From assembly GCA_019637645.1 (NCBI GenBank), contig JAHBVH010000060.1, forward strand, positions 1-51,217: DNA of 51,217 nucleotides. Reading direction: 5' to 3'. How positions within the stretch are numbered: the first letter of the stretch is position 1; the number at the start of each line of letters is the position of its first letter. The translations under genes and the position numbers were made by a program. The notes below the pieces were generated by a model. The model ran no database searches, was not told the DNA's origin, and worked only from the letters and a program-made list of their open reading frames with translations. This document shows, piece by piece, positions 32,566-42,008 of this stretch. This DNA is from Caldilineaceae bacterium (GTDB taxonomy: Bacteria; Chloroflexota; Anaerolineae; Caldilineales; Caldilineaceae).

Positions 32566-35500
32566 ACAGTACCTTTGCCTTCTTGTCGGCACTGAACCAA
32601 CAGGGCGTTAAACTTTCGCTTGTGGACGAGCAGTTACGCGTCAATGCCCCCCAAGGGGCCTTGACACCCGAACTCACTGCGCAGCTACGGGCGCGCAAGG
32701 CCGAGATTATAGCCTTTCTCCAAGCCCATCAAACAGCCGCGGCGACGCCATCGATCCAACCTGTGCCGCGGCATGCGCTAGCGGCCCATGAGACTCCCGA
32801 ACCATTGCCCCTCTCTTTTTCACAACAGCGGCTCTGGTTTTTGGAACAACTGGGCAGTGGCGCGACCTATACCATCCCCGCTGCGTTCCGCTTGACCGGG
32901 CCGCTCGACGGGGCTGCCCTCCAGCAGGCACTCACCGAGATCGTGCGGCGCCATGAAAGTCTGCGCACCAGCTTTGTGCAAAACGCCGGGCAGACCAGCC
33001 AAGTAATCCAGCCACCAACCGTCGTCGCGCTGCCGCTTATCGATCTACAAGCGCTGCCACAAGCAGAACAAAGCGACGCAGTCCAGCAATTGGCGCGCCA
33101 GGAGACCCTACGCCCTTTCGACCTAGCCAGCGACTTACTGCTCCGCGCCACCCTGCTACGCCTATCTGGGCCCGCGGCGACCCCGTCTCATGCCACCCAG
33201 CACCATGTTCTTCTCCTAACCCTGCACCACATCGCCGCCGATGGCTGGTCGCTAGGGGTGTTGCTGCATGAATTGGTTGCGCTCTATGGGGCCTTTGTCC
33301 AGGGTAACCCTTCGCCTTTAGCCGCATTGCCCATTCAATATCCCGACTTTGCGCTTTGGCAGCAACGGTGGCTACAGGGCGAAGTGCTGGAAAAACAGCT
33401 CACCGATTGGAAACGACAACTGGCTGGCGCGCCGGAACTGCTCCAACTACCCACCGATTTCCCGCGGCCACCGGTACAGACCTTGCAAGCCAGTAAGATC
33501 GATTTTCGGATCGATGCCCATCTTATACAGCAGTTGCACCACCTGAGTCAGCGCGCCGGAACAACGCTCTTTATGACGTTGTTGGCGGCTTTTCAGCTAT
33601 TGCTGGCACGCTACAGCGGACAGGACGATATTGTCGTGGATGTGCCGATTGCCAACCGCCAGCAGCAGGTGCTAGAACCGCTGATTGGCTTCTTTGTCAA
33701 TGACTTGGCCCTCCGCGCCAACCTAGCCGGGAATCCCACCTTTTTGGAACTGTTAGAGCAAGTGCGCCAGACGACCCAGCGCGCCTATGCCAACCAAGAT
33801 CTACCCTTTGAACGCTTGGTCGAGGCACTCCAACCCCAACGCAATCTAGCCTATAATCCTGTGGCCCAAGTGGTTTTCGCGCTGCAAAATGCCCCAACCA
33901 CCACCTTCGCCTTGCCAGGTCTCCAGATCGAAGCCCTGGACTTAGCGATACAACAGACACGCATGGATTTGGAAGTTCATCTGTGGGAACGGGATGCACA
34001 GGTGACGGGCTCCTGGCTCTATAACACCGCGCTCTTCACCCCGGCCACCATCGAGCGCATGATTGGTCACTACCAAACGTTGCTGGCTGGCCTTGTCACC
34101 AACCCCGATCAACCCATCGCCGAGCTACCCCTGCTCACCCCAGCCGAGCGACACCAACTCCTGATCGAATGGAATGCCACCGCGGCACCCGTTCCCACCC
34201 AATGTCTTCACCAGCTCTTTGAAGAACAAGCTGCCCGTACCCCCGATGCCGTTGCGGTGATCTTTGCCGAAGCGGAGAGGAATCAGTGGGCAGTGGACAG
34301 TGGGCAGAAGTCAGAAGTCAGAAGTCAGCGGGCAATGGACAGTGGGCAGAAGATAGAAGACAGTGGACAGTGGACAGAAGCGACGCGACATGGGCGGAAA
34401 GTCTCCGCTCTTCAATCGCTCACCTACCAAGAGCTGAATGACCGCGCCAACCAGTTGGCTCATTACCTCCAAGCGCAGGGCGTGGGTCCCGAAACGATGG
34501 TGGCACTTTGTCTAGAACGCTCGCTAGAGATGGTGGTGGGGATGTTGGGCATTCTGAAGGCCGGGGGTGCCTATGTACCGCTGGACCCCGCCTATCCAGC
34601 CGAGCGTATTGCGTTTATCATTGCAGAGATCCAAACACCGCTACTCTTGACCCAAGCCCAGCTCCTGGCCGATCTGCCCCAACAGGGCGCGTGCGTGGTC
34701 ACGCTGGATCAGGACTGGGCAACCATTGCCAGCTATCCAACCACCAATCCGAGCAGTAGCGTTGCGTCCCATAACCTAGCCTATGTAATCTACACCTCCG
34801 GCTCGACGGGCAAACCCAAAGGCGTGCTCATTGAACATGCGTCCGTGGCCGCCCACTGCACCCAATACCAGCGCTTCTATGGGCTTACCCCTGCAGATCG
34901 CTCACTTCAATTGGCTTCCTTCCACTTTGATGCTTCGGTCGAACAGATCTTCCCGGCGCTGTTAACTGGTGCGAGCGTCGTTGTGCCCAATTGGGATCTC
35001 GATCCCGTGCGCTTTTCGCAGCATCTCCAGCACCTTGGCATTACGCTGCTCGATCTGGCCGGTGCCCACTTGCGGCTGCTTCTTCAGGAGTGGATCAAAC
35101 AACCAGCATTGATCGCGGCAAGTGCGCTGCGGGTGGTGGTGGTCGGGGCCGATGTTATGCCCGTCGATCTGATCACGCTTTGGCGGCAGACGCCCCTGCA
35201 CCAGCAGGCACGCCTCTTTAATGTCTATGGCCCCACCGAAACCACGGTCGCGGCGACAGTCTTTGAAATACCCGCGGATTTTGATGCCAACCAGCCACGC
35301 ATCCCCATTGGGAAACCACTGGCAAACAAGCAACTCTACATCTTGGACCGCCAATGCCAACCCGTACCCATTGGCATCCCTGGCGAGCTCTACATCGGTG
35401 GCGTCGGCCCAGCCCGCGGCTATCTCAAGCGACCGGAACTGACCCAGGAGAAGTTTTGGGAGAGTGGGGGCAGGGGAGAGAAGACAGGGGGCAGAAGACA

Positions 35501-36290
35501 GGGGACAGAAGACAGACAAGAGAGCATGGCCTCCCGTCCCCACGCTCTAGTCTCTACGCTCCCGCCTTCCTCCCGTCTCTACCGCACGGGTGATCTTGTG
35601 CGCTGGCTGCCGGATGGGAATGTTGACTTCTTGGGACGGATCGATGGCCAAGTGAAGATTCGCAGTTTTCGGGTTGAGTTGGGGGAAATTGAAGCGGTCT
35701 TGCAGCAACATCCGGCAGTACAAGAGGTGGCAGTGACGGTTTGGGAGGATGAGCAGGCGCAGAAGCGGCTGATCGCCTATCTAACACCCCCATTGCCTGA
35801 TAGCCTCATTCCTGAATTGCGGGCCTACTTGAAAACCAAATTGCCCGCGTACATGGTGCCCGATGCCTTTATGCTGCTGGCCGACTTCCCGCGGACGCCG
35901 ATTGGGCTTCTCGATCGGCGGGCCTTGCCGGCCCCCAATGTGCGCCCCTCGCCTGCGCCCACTACACCACCAAGCAATCTCACCGAGCAGAAGCTTGCCA
36001 CTGTATGGGCAGCCCTACTACAACACGATACCATCGGGATCCACGACAACTTTTTTGACATAGGCGGCCATTCGCTGTTAGCCATGCAACTGCACAGCCA
36101 GTTACGGGAAGAATATCCCACCTTGCAACTGATCGATCTCTTCACCTATCCCACCATTCACACCTTGGCTAGCTATCTCGGCCACAGCCCCAACGTGGGA
36201 AGCCAGCCGCAAGCTAGCGAGGAACGGGGAGCCAAACGCCGTGCCCACCAAGCCGCCCGCCAACAACAGCGTCAGGGTGTGCGCGCATGA
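32562..36290 (+). CDS. NRPS-3: docking-condensation-adenylation-carrier module
   Basis: This 1242-residue module begins with a TubC_N-type docking domain (about 1-55; LNQQGVKLSLVDEQLRVNAPQG, LTPELTAQLRARKAEI), which should receive the C-terminus of NRPS-2. The condensation domain (about 85-525) has HHIAADGWS (His223, Asp227). The adenylation domain (about 540-1110) has FDASVEQIF (Asp790), and the carrier has IGGHSLL (Ser1171). I read the A pocket as D-A-E-D-V-V-V-V-A-K. The Glu at the third position recalls basic or polar amino acids, but I cannot name the residue. Two simple-repeat insertions enlarge the A domain: about residues 572-607 after PDAVAVIF and 966-1005 between ELTQEKF and RLYRTGDL. 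It overlaps the PKS gene by 4 bp (ATGA). Confidence 0.92.
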   Translation: MNSTFAFLSALNQQGVKLSLVDEQLRVNAPQGALTPELTAQLRARKAEIIAFLQAHQTAAATPSIQPVPRHALAAHETPEPLPLSFSQQRLWFLEQLGSGATYTIPAAFRLTGPLDGAALQQALTEIVRRHESLRTSFVQNAGQTSQVIQPPTVVALPLIDLQALPQAEQSDAVQQLARQETLRPFDLASDLLLRATLLRLSGPAATPSHATQHHVLLLTLHHIAADGWSLGVLLHELVALYGAFVQGNPSPLAALPIQYPDFALWQQRWLQGEVLEKQLTDWKRQLAGAPELLQLPTDFPRPPVQTLQASKIDFRIDAHLIQQLHHLSQRAGTTLFMTLLAAFQLLLARYSGQDDIVVDVPIANRQQQVLEPLIGFFVNDLALRANLAGNPTFLELLEQVRQTTQRAYANQDLPFERLVEALQPQRNLAYNPVAQVVFALQNAPTTTFALPGLQIEALDLAIQQTRMDLEVHLWERDAQVTGSWLYNTALFTPATIERMIGHYQTLLAGLVTNPDQPIAELPLLTPAERHQLLIEWNATAAPVPTQCLHQLFEEQAARTPDAVAVIFAEAERNQWAVDSGQKSEVRSQRAMDSGQKIEDSGQWTEATRHGRKVSALQSLTYQELNDRANQLAHYLQAQGVGPETMVALCLERSLEMVVGMLGILKAGGAYVPLDPAYPAERIAFIIAEIQTPLLLTQAQLLADLPQQGACVVTLDQDWATIASYPTTNPSSSVASHNLAYVIYTSGSTGKPKGVLIEHASVAAHCTQYQRFYGLTPADRSLQLASFHFDASVEQIFPALLTGASVVVPNWDLDPVRFSQHLQHLGITLLDLAGAHLRLLLQEWIKQPALIAASALRVVVVGADVMPVDLITLWRQTPLHQQARLFNVYGPTETTVAATVFEIPADFDANQPRIPIGKPLANKQLYILDRQCQPVPIGIPGELYIGGVGPARGYLKRPELTQEKFWESGGRGEKTGGRRQGTEDRQESMASRPHALVSTLPPSSRLYRTGDLVRWLPDGNVDFLGRIDGQVKIRSFRVELGEIEAVLQQHPAVQEVAVTVWEDEQAQKRLIAYLTPPLPDSLIPELRAYLKTKLPAYMVPDAFMLLADFPRTPIGLLDRRALPAPNVRPSPAPTTPPSNLTEQKLATVWAALLQHDTIGIHDNFFDIGGHSLLAMQLHSQLREEYPTLQLIDLFTYPTIHTLASYLGHSPNVGSQPQASEERGAKRRAHQAARQQQRQGVRA
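34275..34381 (+). repeat. In-frame simple-repeat insertion 1 in NRPS-3
   Basis: About 107 bp are made of tandem variants of CAGTGGRCAGTGGGCAGAAGTCAGAAGTCAG. It encodes Asp-Ser-Gly-Gln-Lys-rich sequence (VDSGQKSEVRSQRAMDSGQK) between the A1-region PDAVAVIF and LTYQELNDRANQLAH, where close homologues have only a few residues. It is in frame. Confidence 0.8.
35455..35525 (+). repeat. In-frame simple-repeat insertion 2 in NRPS-3
   Basis: About 70 bp of GAGAAGACAGGGGGCAGAAGACAGGGGACAG-type repeat encode a Gly/Arg/Glu-rich loop before the A7 motif YRTGDLVRW, the same site as the insertion in NRPS-2. A further stretch to about 35575 (SMASRPHALVSTLPPSS) is also extra relative to typical A domains. 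Confidence 0.75.
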
Positions 36291-39200
36291 GTGAGATTGC
36301 ATCTTTCGGCATAGCCATCATCGGGTTGGCCGGGCGCTTTCCACAAGCCCCCGATCTAGAGGCGTTTTGGACCCTGCTCCAAGCCGGGCGGGAAGCCGTC
36401 CATACTTTTACCGACGAAGAGCTATTGGCGGCTGGCGTCGCTCCAACGGTGCTGGCTCATCCTGATTATGTCAAAGCGGGGACGATCGTGCCGGGTGTGG
36501 ACCAATTTGACGCCAACTTTTTTAAGATGAGCGCGCTAGACGCCAAGGTCGCCGATCCGCAACAACGGCTCTTCATGGAGTGTGTCTGGCAAGCAATTGA
36601 AGACGCAGGCTATCCACCAGAGAAGACAACGGCGCGCATTGGGCTCTACGCGGGGGTGGGCGAAAACAGCTACCAACGTCACTATCTGGAACCCAATCGG
36701 CCCATGCTGTTGACAACCGTCGGTGAGTACCGGCTTGCCATGCTGAACAGTGCCGATTTTCTGGCTACGCATACGGCCTACAAGTTGAATCTGACGGGGC
36801 CAGCGCTGACCGTGCAGACCGCTTGCTCGACATCATTAGTTGCCGTCCACATGGCCTGTCAGAGCTTGTTGAACTTTGAATGTGATCTCGCTCTAGCCGG
36901 TGGCGTCTCCATTTTCTTGCCACAAGGCCAGGGCTATCTCTACCAAGAGGGCATGATCCTCTCGCCCGACGGCCATTGCCGCGCCTTTGACGCCCAAGCC
37001 CAAGGCACCACGGGTGGCGGCGGCGTGGGGGTGGTGATGCTCAAACGGCTGGACGAAGCCCTGGCCGACGGCGACACCATTCACGCCGTCATTCTCGGTT
37101 CAGCCATCAATAACGATGGCGCGGACAAAATCGGCTTTACCGCGCCCAGTATCAGCGGCCAAAGTGCGGTGATCAGCGAGGCCCTGGCCGCCGCCGGTGT
37201 CCACCCGGCGGAGATCAGCTATATCGAGGCCCATGGCACCGGTACGCCTTTGGGTGACCCAATTGAAGTGCAAGCATTGACCCAAGCCTTCCACGCCCAG
37301 ACCGACCAGCGTGGCTACTGTGCCATTGGTTCAGTCAAAACCAATATCGGGCATGCCGATGTCGCGGCGGGAATCGCGGGGCTGATCAAAACGGTCTTGG
37401 CCCTGAAACATCGGCAGCTCCCCCCTAGCCTGCATTTTATGACACCCAATCCCCAGATCAACTTTGCCGACAGCCCCTTCTTTGTCAATGACCGGCTGCG
37501 CGATTGGGTAGTCAACGACAATGCGCGGCGCTGTGCTGGGGTGAGTGCCTTTGGCATTGGGGGGACAAACGCCCATGTCATTGTGGCCGAAGCCCCGCTA
37601 AGTGCTCCTGGACAGCAACACGACAACGCAGCCCACCAGCCCTGGCAACTCTTGCGGCTATCGGCCAAGAGCCCCGCAGCGCTCGAGCAGGCTACTCATC
37701 AGTTGGGCCACGCGCTGTGCAGTCGGCCTGAGCTAGCGTTAGCCGATGTAGCCTATACCCTCCACGTTGGCCGCCAAGACTTTGCCTATCGCCAAATCGT
37801 AGTCAGCCCGGATCGCCACGCGGCGGCCCTGCAATTGGCTAGTGCCGAGCCGCAGCAGGTTTTCCACCGCCAAACACCCGGGAGTGCGCCGACGCTCGTC
37901 TGGATGTTTCCTGGTGGGGGTGCCCAATATCCTAACATGGGACGTTCTCTATACGAAGCAAAGAGCAGCGCGGCCCTCGCGCCTTATCGCGCTGCGGTGG
38001 ATCGGTGTCTGGAATTTCTGAGGGCGCGCTTTCAGCTCGATCTGCGTCCCATGCTCTTTCCACGCGCAGATCAGCTCGCGGTAGCCCATGAGTTGCTCGA
38101 AAAGCCATCCTTGGCCTACCCCGCGCTCTTTACTACCGAGTATGCACTGGCGCAGCTCTGGTTGGCTTGGGGAATCGAGCCAGCAGCCATGATTGGACAC
38201 AGCATGGGCGAGTATACGGCGGCTTGTTTGGCCGGGGTCTTTTCCCTGGAAGATGCCTTGTCGATTGTCACCTGGCGCGGGCAGCTCTATGAGACAATGC
38301 CACCAGGAGCTATGATCAGTGTCTATTTGTCAGCCGCGGACTTGCAACCGCGCTTGACGGGTGGGCTAGCCATCGCCGCCATCAACAAAGCGAATCTCTG
38401 CACCGTCTCTGGGCCGGTTGCGGCGATTGAGCGGTTGAGCGAAGAACTAACGCAGGCGGCCATCACCTGGCAGCGCGTCAAAATTGCCTTTGCCGGTCAC
38501 TCGCCCATGCAGGAAGCGATCTTGCCTGAATTTCGGCAGCGCTTACAACAGGTGCGTTTTGCCCCGCCAACGCGGCCCTTTATCTCCAATGTTACTGGCA
38601 CCTGGATTCGGCCCGAAGAGGCGATGACCCCGGAATATTGGGTACGCCACCTACGGCAAACCGTCCGCTTCGCCGCGGGTGTGGCGGAATTGGGCCAGGA
38701 ACCGCAGCGCATCTTTTTGGAGGTTGGCCCTGGGCAGACGTTGCAACCGCTTGTGCAGAGCCAGCCAGCACGCCCCACCAACCACCAAGCCTATACATCG
38801 CTGCGTCATCCAAAGGCCACGGTCTCCGATCTCCAGCATCTCTGGCAGACCGTAGGCCATCTTTGGCTCAACGGGATCGATGTAGAGCCGACGCGCTTCT
38901 ATGCCCATGCCAACCACCACCGCGTGCCGCTGCCAACCTATCCCTTTGAGCGGCAGCGTTATTGGGTTGACGCCCCACGACCAGCCCAATCAGCCACCAT
39001 ACCCTGGGTTGCCAACGCCAGAGAAGAAGCAGCGAAACAAGGGACCGTGGTGGTTCTGCCCACCAGCAATACGCCTCACCCCCAGCGGCCACTCTCACCG
39101 TTGGAGGCCGAGATTGCCGCGCTCTGGTCACAGAGTTTGGGGATCACCGCGCTGGGGCCAGAAGCCGATTTCTTCGCCTTGGGCGGAGATTCGCTCTTGG

Positions 39201-40147
39201 CAACACAGATGGCCGTACGCTTACGCACCCAGTTCAACCTGCCGTTGGATACGCACAGTCTGTTACAAGCGCCAACGTTGGGGCAGTTAGCCATGCTGAT
39301 CGCAGAGCAACACAACCAGCCCGCAACGCCAGCGCGGCTGCCCGAGCTGGTGGTAGAGCTGCAAGCGGGCAACCCAACCCACCCACCGTTGATCCTCCTC
39401 CATCCAGTTGGCGGACATGTCTACTTCTATCGGGAACTTGTGCGCCATTTAGACCCACAGCGGCCCGTCTACGGCATTCGCGCACGGGGTGTAGAGGGCG
39501 AAGCCGAGCCGCTTACCAGTGTCACGGCAATGGCACAGCTTTATACTGCCGCCATTCAGGAGCTACAACCACAAGGCCCTTATTACTTGGCCGGTGCCTC
39601 GTTTGGCGGCACCCTGGCCTTTGCCATGGCACAACAGCTCTTGGCCCAAGGGGAGAAGGTCGCCTACGTCGGGCTGATCGATACGCCAAGCCAAGGCCAC
39701 ATGCTCGCGCCCTTTGAAGAGACGGTGGATATTCTGTTTTATATGTTGAAGGTAGGCGAAGCAGCCGATCTGACCATCGAGACGCTGCGCGCCATGGATG
39801 AGGAGCAGCTATTGACCTTTTTCCTGCACCATAGCCGTTGGCCCTTTGCCACGCCGCAGGAGCTGAAAACCATGCTGAAGCTCTTCAAGGCCAATGAGCA
39901 CGCCATGTGGCATTACAAGCCAGCGGCCTATATGGGTAAGTTATATTATTTTCTGGCGCGGGAACGGGCGGCCTTCACGCCCCCAACGCCCGCGCAAGGG
40001 TGGATTGAGTTGGCGGAGGAAGGCATTGAAATCTACACCGTACCCGGCAACCATCTAAGCATGAATGAGGAACCCCATGTGCAACAGTTAGCGCGTTATT
40101 TAGAACAAAGCCTGCAGCAGTCTACCAACCGGGAACCAGTACATTGA
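36287..40147 (+). CDS. Type I PKS: KS-AT-ACP-TE terminal module
   Basis: This 1286-residue polyketide synthase forms the last module. The ketosynthase (about 5-430) has the Cys-His-His triad in TACSTSL (Cys180), EAHGTGT (His316) and NIGH (His356). The acyltransferase (about 530-835) has GHSMGEY (Ser639). A carrier domain (LGGDSLL, Ser969) and a type I thioesterase (about 1015-1280; GASFGG with Ser1105, His1256 near GNHLSM) follow. There is no ketoreductase, dehydratase or methyltransferase, so the added unit should stay a beta-keto thioester until release. The AT has FAGH where malonyl- and methylmalonyl-specific enzymes have HAFH or YASH, so malonate is only the likely guess. It overlaps NRPS-3 by 4 bp and takes the peptide chain from its carrier. 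Release could be hydrolysis or cyclisation. Confidence 0.93.
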   Translation: MSEIASFGIAIIGLAGRFPQAPDLEAFWTLLQAGREAVHTFTDEELLAAGVAPTVLAHPDYVKAGTIVPGVDQFDANFFKMSALDAKVADPQQRLFMECVWQAIEDAGYPPEKTTARIGLYAGVGENSYQRHYLEPNRPMLLTTVGEYRLAMLNSADFLATHTAYKLNLTGPALTVQTACSTSLVAVHMACQSLLNFECDLALAGGVSIFLPQGQGYLYQEGMILSPDGHCRAFDAQAQGTTGGGGVGVVMLKRLDEALADGDTIHAVILGSAINNDGADKIGFTAPSISGQSAVISEALAAAGVHPAEISYIEAHGTGTPLGDPIEVQALTQAFHAQTDQRGYCAIGSVKTNIGHADVAAGIAGLIKTVLALKHRQLPPSLHFMTPNPQINFADSPFFVNDRLRDWVVNDNARRCAGVSAFGIGGTNAHVIVAEAPLSAPGQQHDNAAHQPWQLLRLSAKSPAALEQATHQLGHALCSRPELALADVAYTLHVGRQDFAYRQIVVSPDRHAAALQLASAEPQQVFHRQTPGSAPTLVWMFPGGGAQYPNMGRSLYEAKSSAALAPYRAAVDRCLEFLRARFQLDLRPMLFPRADQLAVAHELLEKPSLAYPALFTTEYALAQLWLAWGIEPAAMIGHSMGEYTAACLAGVFSLEDALSIVTWRGQLYETMPPGAMISVYLSAADLQPRLTGGLAIAAINKANLCTVSGPVAAIERLSEELTQAAITWQRVKIAFAGHSPMQEAILPEFRQRLQQVRFAPPTRPFISNVTGTWIRPEEAMTPEYWVRHLRQTVRFAAGVAELGQEPQRIFLEVGPGQTLQPLVQSQPARPTNHQAYTSLRHPKATVSDLQHLWQTVGHLWLNGIDVEPTRFYAHANHHRVPLPTYPFERQRYWVDAPRPAQSATIPWVANAREEAAKQGTVVVLPTSNTPHPQRPLSPLEAEIAALWSQSLGITALGPEADFFALGGDSLLATQMAVRLRTQFNLPLDTHSLLQAPTLGQLAMLIAEQHNQPATPARLPELVVELQAGNPTHPPLILLHPVGGHVYFYRELVRHLDPQRPVYGIRARGVEGEAEPLTSVTAMAQLYTAAIQELQPQGPYYLAGASFGGTLAFAMAQQLLAQGEKVAYVGLIDTPSQGHMLAPFEETVDILFYMLKVGEAADLTIETLRAMDEEQLLTFFLHHSRWPFATPQELKTMLKLFKANEHAMWHYKPAAYMGKLYYFLARERAAFTPPTPAQGWIELAEEGIEIYTVPGNHLSMNEEPHVQQLARYLEQSLQQSTNREPVH

Positions 40148-40161
40148 TGGAGTCATGAATC

Positions 40162-41970
40162 ATGAATATTTTGGGTATTAATTCCGCCTACCATGAAAAT
40201 TCGGCTGCGCTAATTGTCGATGGACAGGTGCGTTGTGCCGTCGAAGAAGAGCGCTTTAACCGTATCAAACATGGTGCGGAAGCACGGGTCGATAACCCGC
40301 ACGAGCTACCGGTCCAGTCGATCCAGCATTGTCTGGCGCAGGGCCAACTCCAGCCAAATGATCTAGACGCCATCTGCTTCTCCTTTGACCCGGAATTGCG
40401 ACGCCAAGGCTGGCAGCCTGATCCCTACGCGCAGGCCAACGATTGGGGTCACCCTGTTGGCGAAGCGATCTTCTATCAGGCATTACAAAAGGTGCCAGCG
40501 GCTTTGTCCGCCTTGCTCGGGTTCGATGTCACGCCCATTTTTCACTGGGTGCCCCATCACGTCGCCCATGCCGCATCGGCCTACTATCCTTCGACCTTTG
40601 ACCCCGCGGGGATTCTGGTGATCGATGGCATTGGCGAAGATGCCACCGCGCTCTTGGCCTATGGCAGTGGGACAACCATTGAAACCTTGCAGCGGATTCC
40701 CATGCCCCACTCGCTTGGCTTTTTATGGGAAAAGCTGAGCAAATTCTTGGGCTTCTCGGAATATGACGCCAGCAAGGTTATGGGGCTGGCCGGTTACGGT
40801 AATCCCCTCACCTACAAAGCCCAGTTCGATGCCTTTCTGCAAGTCCATCGCGATGGCACCTTTCAGATCGACGACCAGATCCTCCAATTCCGCCAGCCGA
40901 ACTTTGACAGCTTACACGCGCTCTTTGGCACTATCGACGATGTCGATGAGCCAGGGCATCGCCAAAAGGGCCGTGACATTGCCGCTACCCTGCAAATGGT
41001 CACCAACGACATTATGTTGGCATTGGCCCACACGCTCTATGCCCAGCACCCCTGTGACGCGCTCTGCATCGCGGGCGGGGTGGCGCTCAATTGTACAAGC
41101 AACTGGCTTGTGAAAGAACAAGGCCCTTATCAACGGATCTACATTCCCAGCGCGCCCAATGACGCCGGCACGGCCATTGGTGCCGCGCTCTATCACTATT
41201 ACAATCCACCAGTTTCGCCAACTAGCAGCCAACCAAAACCAACCAGGGCAACCGAAGTCATGCCCCATCCGTATACGGGTCCCAGCTATACGAACGCCGA
41301 GATCCAGCAGTTGCTCCAAGCCCAACCGCGCCCCTATCGCAAAGCCGCCAATGTCGCGCTCGAGGCAGCAGAGATGATTGCCAGCGGCAAAATCGTCGCC
41401 TGGTTCCAAGGCCCCATGGAATTAGGGCCGCGCGCCCTGGGCAATCGGTCGCTGTTGGCTGACCCGCGCGATGCCAATATGCGCGAGGTGCTCAATCGCA
41501 AGGTCAAACATCGCGAGATCTTCCGGCCTTTCGCCCCGAGTGTGTTGGAAGAATTTGCCGACGACTGGTTTGTCATGGGCAAATTTTCCGAAAGCTATCG
41601 CTATATGCTCTACGCTTGCCCCGTCCACGAGGAGAAGATGAACCAGATTCCCGCGGTGGTGCATATCGATGATACGGCCCGCATCCAAACGGTGGCGCGT
41701 CGAGTGAACCCCAAGTATCACCAATTGATCGCCCACTTCTATGCGATCACCGGGGTACCACTGGTGCTCAATACATCCTTTAACGACAGTGAACCCATTG
41801 TCTGCACCCCCCAAGATGCGCTCAATACCTTTAACAAAACCCAGATCGATGTCTTGGTTCTGGGGGACTATATTGTGGAGCGTCTCCCCGTCGCTCAGGA
41901 GAATGGCGCCGCCAAAGTTCGCGCGCCACACAGCAATCCAGCGCTCGAACCTGTGCTGTCCGCTGATTAG
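40162..41970 (+). CDS. NodU/CmcH family carbamoyltransferase
   Basis: This 602-residue O-carbamoyltransferase (TobZ/NodU/CmcH family) would add a carbamoyl group from carbamoyl phosphate via carbamoyl-adenylate to a hydroxyl of the product. The N-terminal Kae1-like part opens with ILGINSAYHENSAALIVDG and EEERFNRIKHG, with HHVAHAASAYYPS and the ATP-site VIDGIGEDATALL. The C-terminal part has GPMELGPRALGNRSLLADPR and the conserved REIFRPFAPSVLEE and NTSFNDSEPIV. It starts 14 bp after the PKS stop and is part of the same operon. Carbamoylation implies a free hydroxyl on the product or on a sugar. Confidence 0.93.
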   Translation: MNILGINSAYHENSAALIVDGQVRCAVEEERFNRIKHGAEARVDNPHELPVQSIQHCLAQGQLQPNDLDAICFSFDPELRRQGWQPDPYAQANDWGHPVGEAIFYQALQKVPAALSALLGFDVTPIFHWVPHHVAHAASAYYPSTFDPAGILVIDGIGEDATALLAYGSGTTIETLQRIPMPHSLGFLWEKLSKFLGFSEYDASKVMGLAGYGNPLTYKAQFDAFLQVHRDGTFQIDDQILQFRQPNFDSLHALFGTIDDVDEPGHRQKGRDIAATLQMVTNDIMLALAHTLYAQHPCDALCIAGGVALNCTSNWLVKEQGPYQRIYIPSAPNDAGTAIGAALYHYYNPPVSPTSSQPKPTRATEVMPHPYTGPSYTNAEIQQLLQAQPRPYRKAANVALEAAEMIASGKIVAWFQGPMELGPRALGNRSLLADPRDANMREVLNRKVKHREIFRPFAPSVLEEFADDWFVMGKFSESYRYMLYACPVHEEKMNQIPAVVHIDDTARIQTVARRVNPKYHQLIAHFYAITGVPLVLNTSFNDSEPIVCTPQDALNTFNKTQIDVLVLGDYIVERLPVAQENGAAKVRAPHSNPALEPVLSAD

Positions 41971-42008
41971 TCCGGCAGAAAAAGTACGTGATTCGCAAGG
42001 AGATCAAC

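Noticed and set aside
31735..35525. Tandem repeats in the NRPS genes considered as a CRISPR array
   Set aside because: Units are short, degenerate and contiguous, with no unique spacers, and they are translated in frame.
34962..35543. 193-residue minus-strand open frame inside NRPS-3
   Set aside because: It is antisense to conserved A-domain motifs and crosses the simple-repeat insertion.
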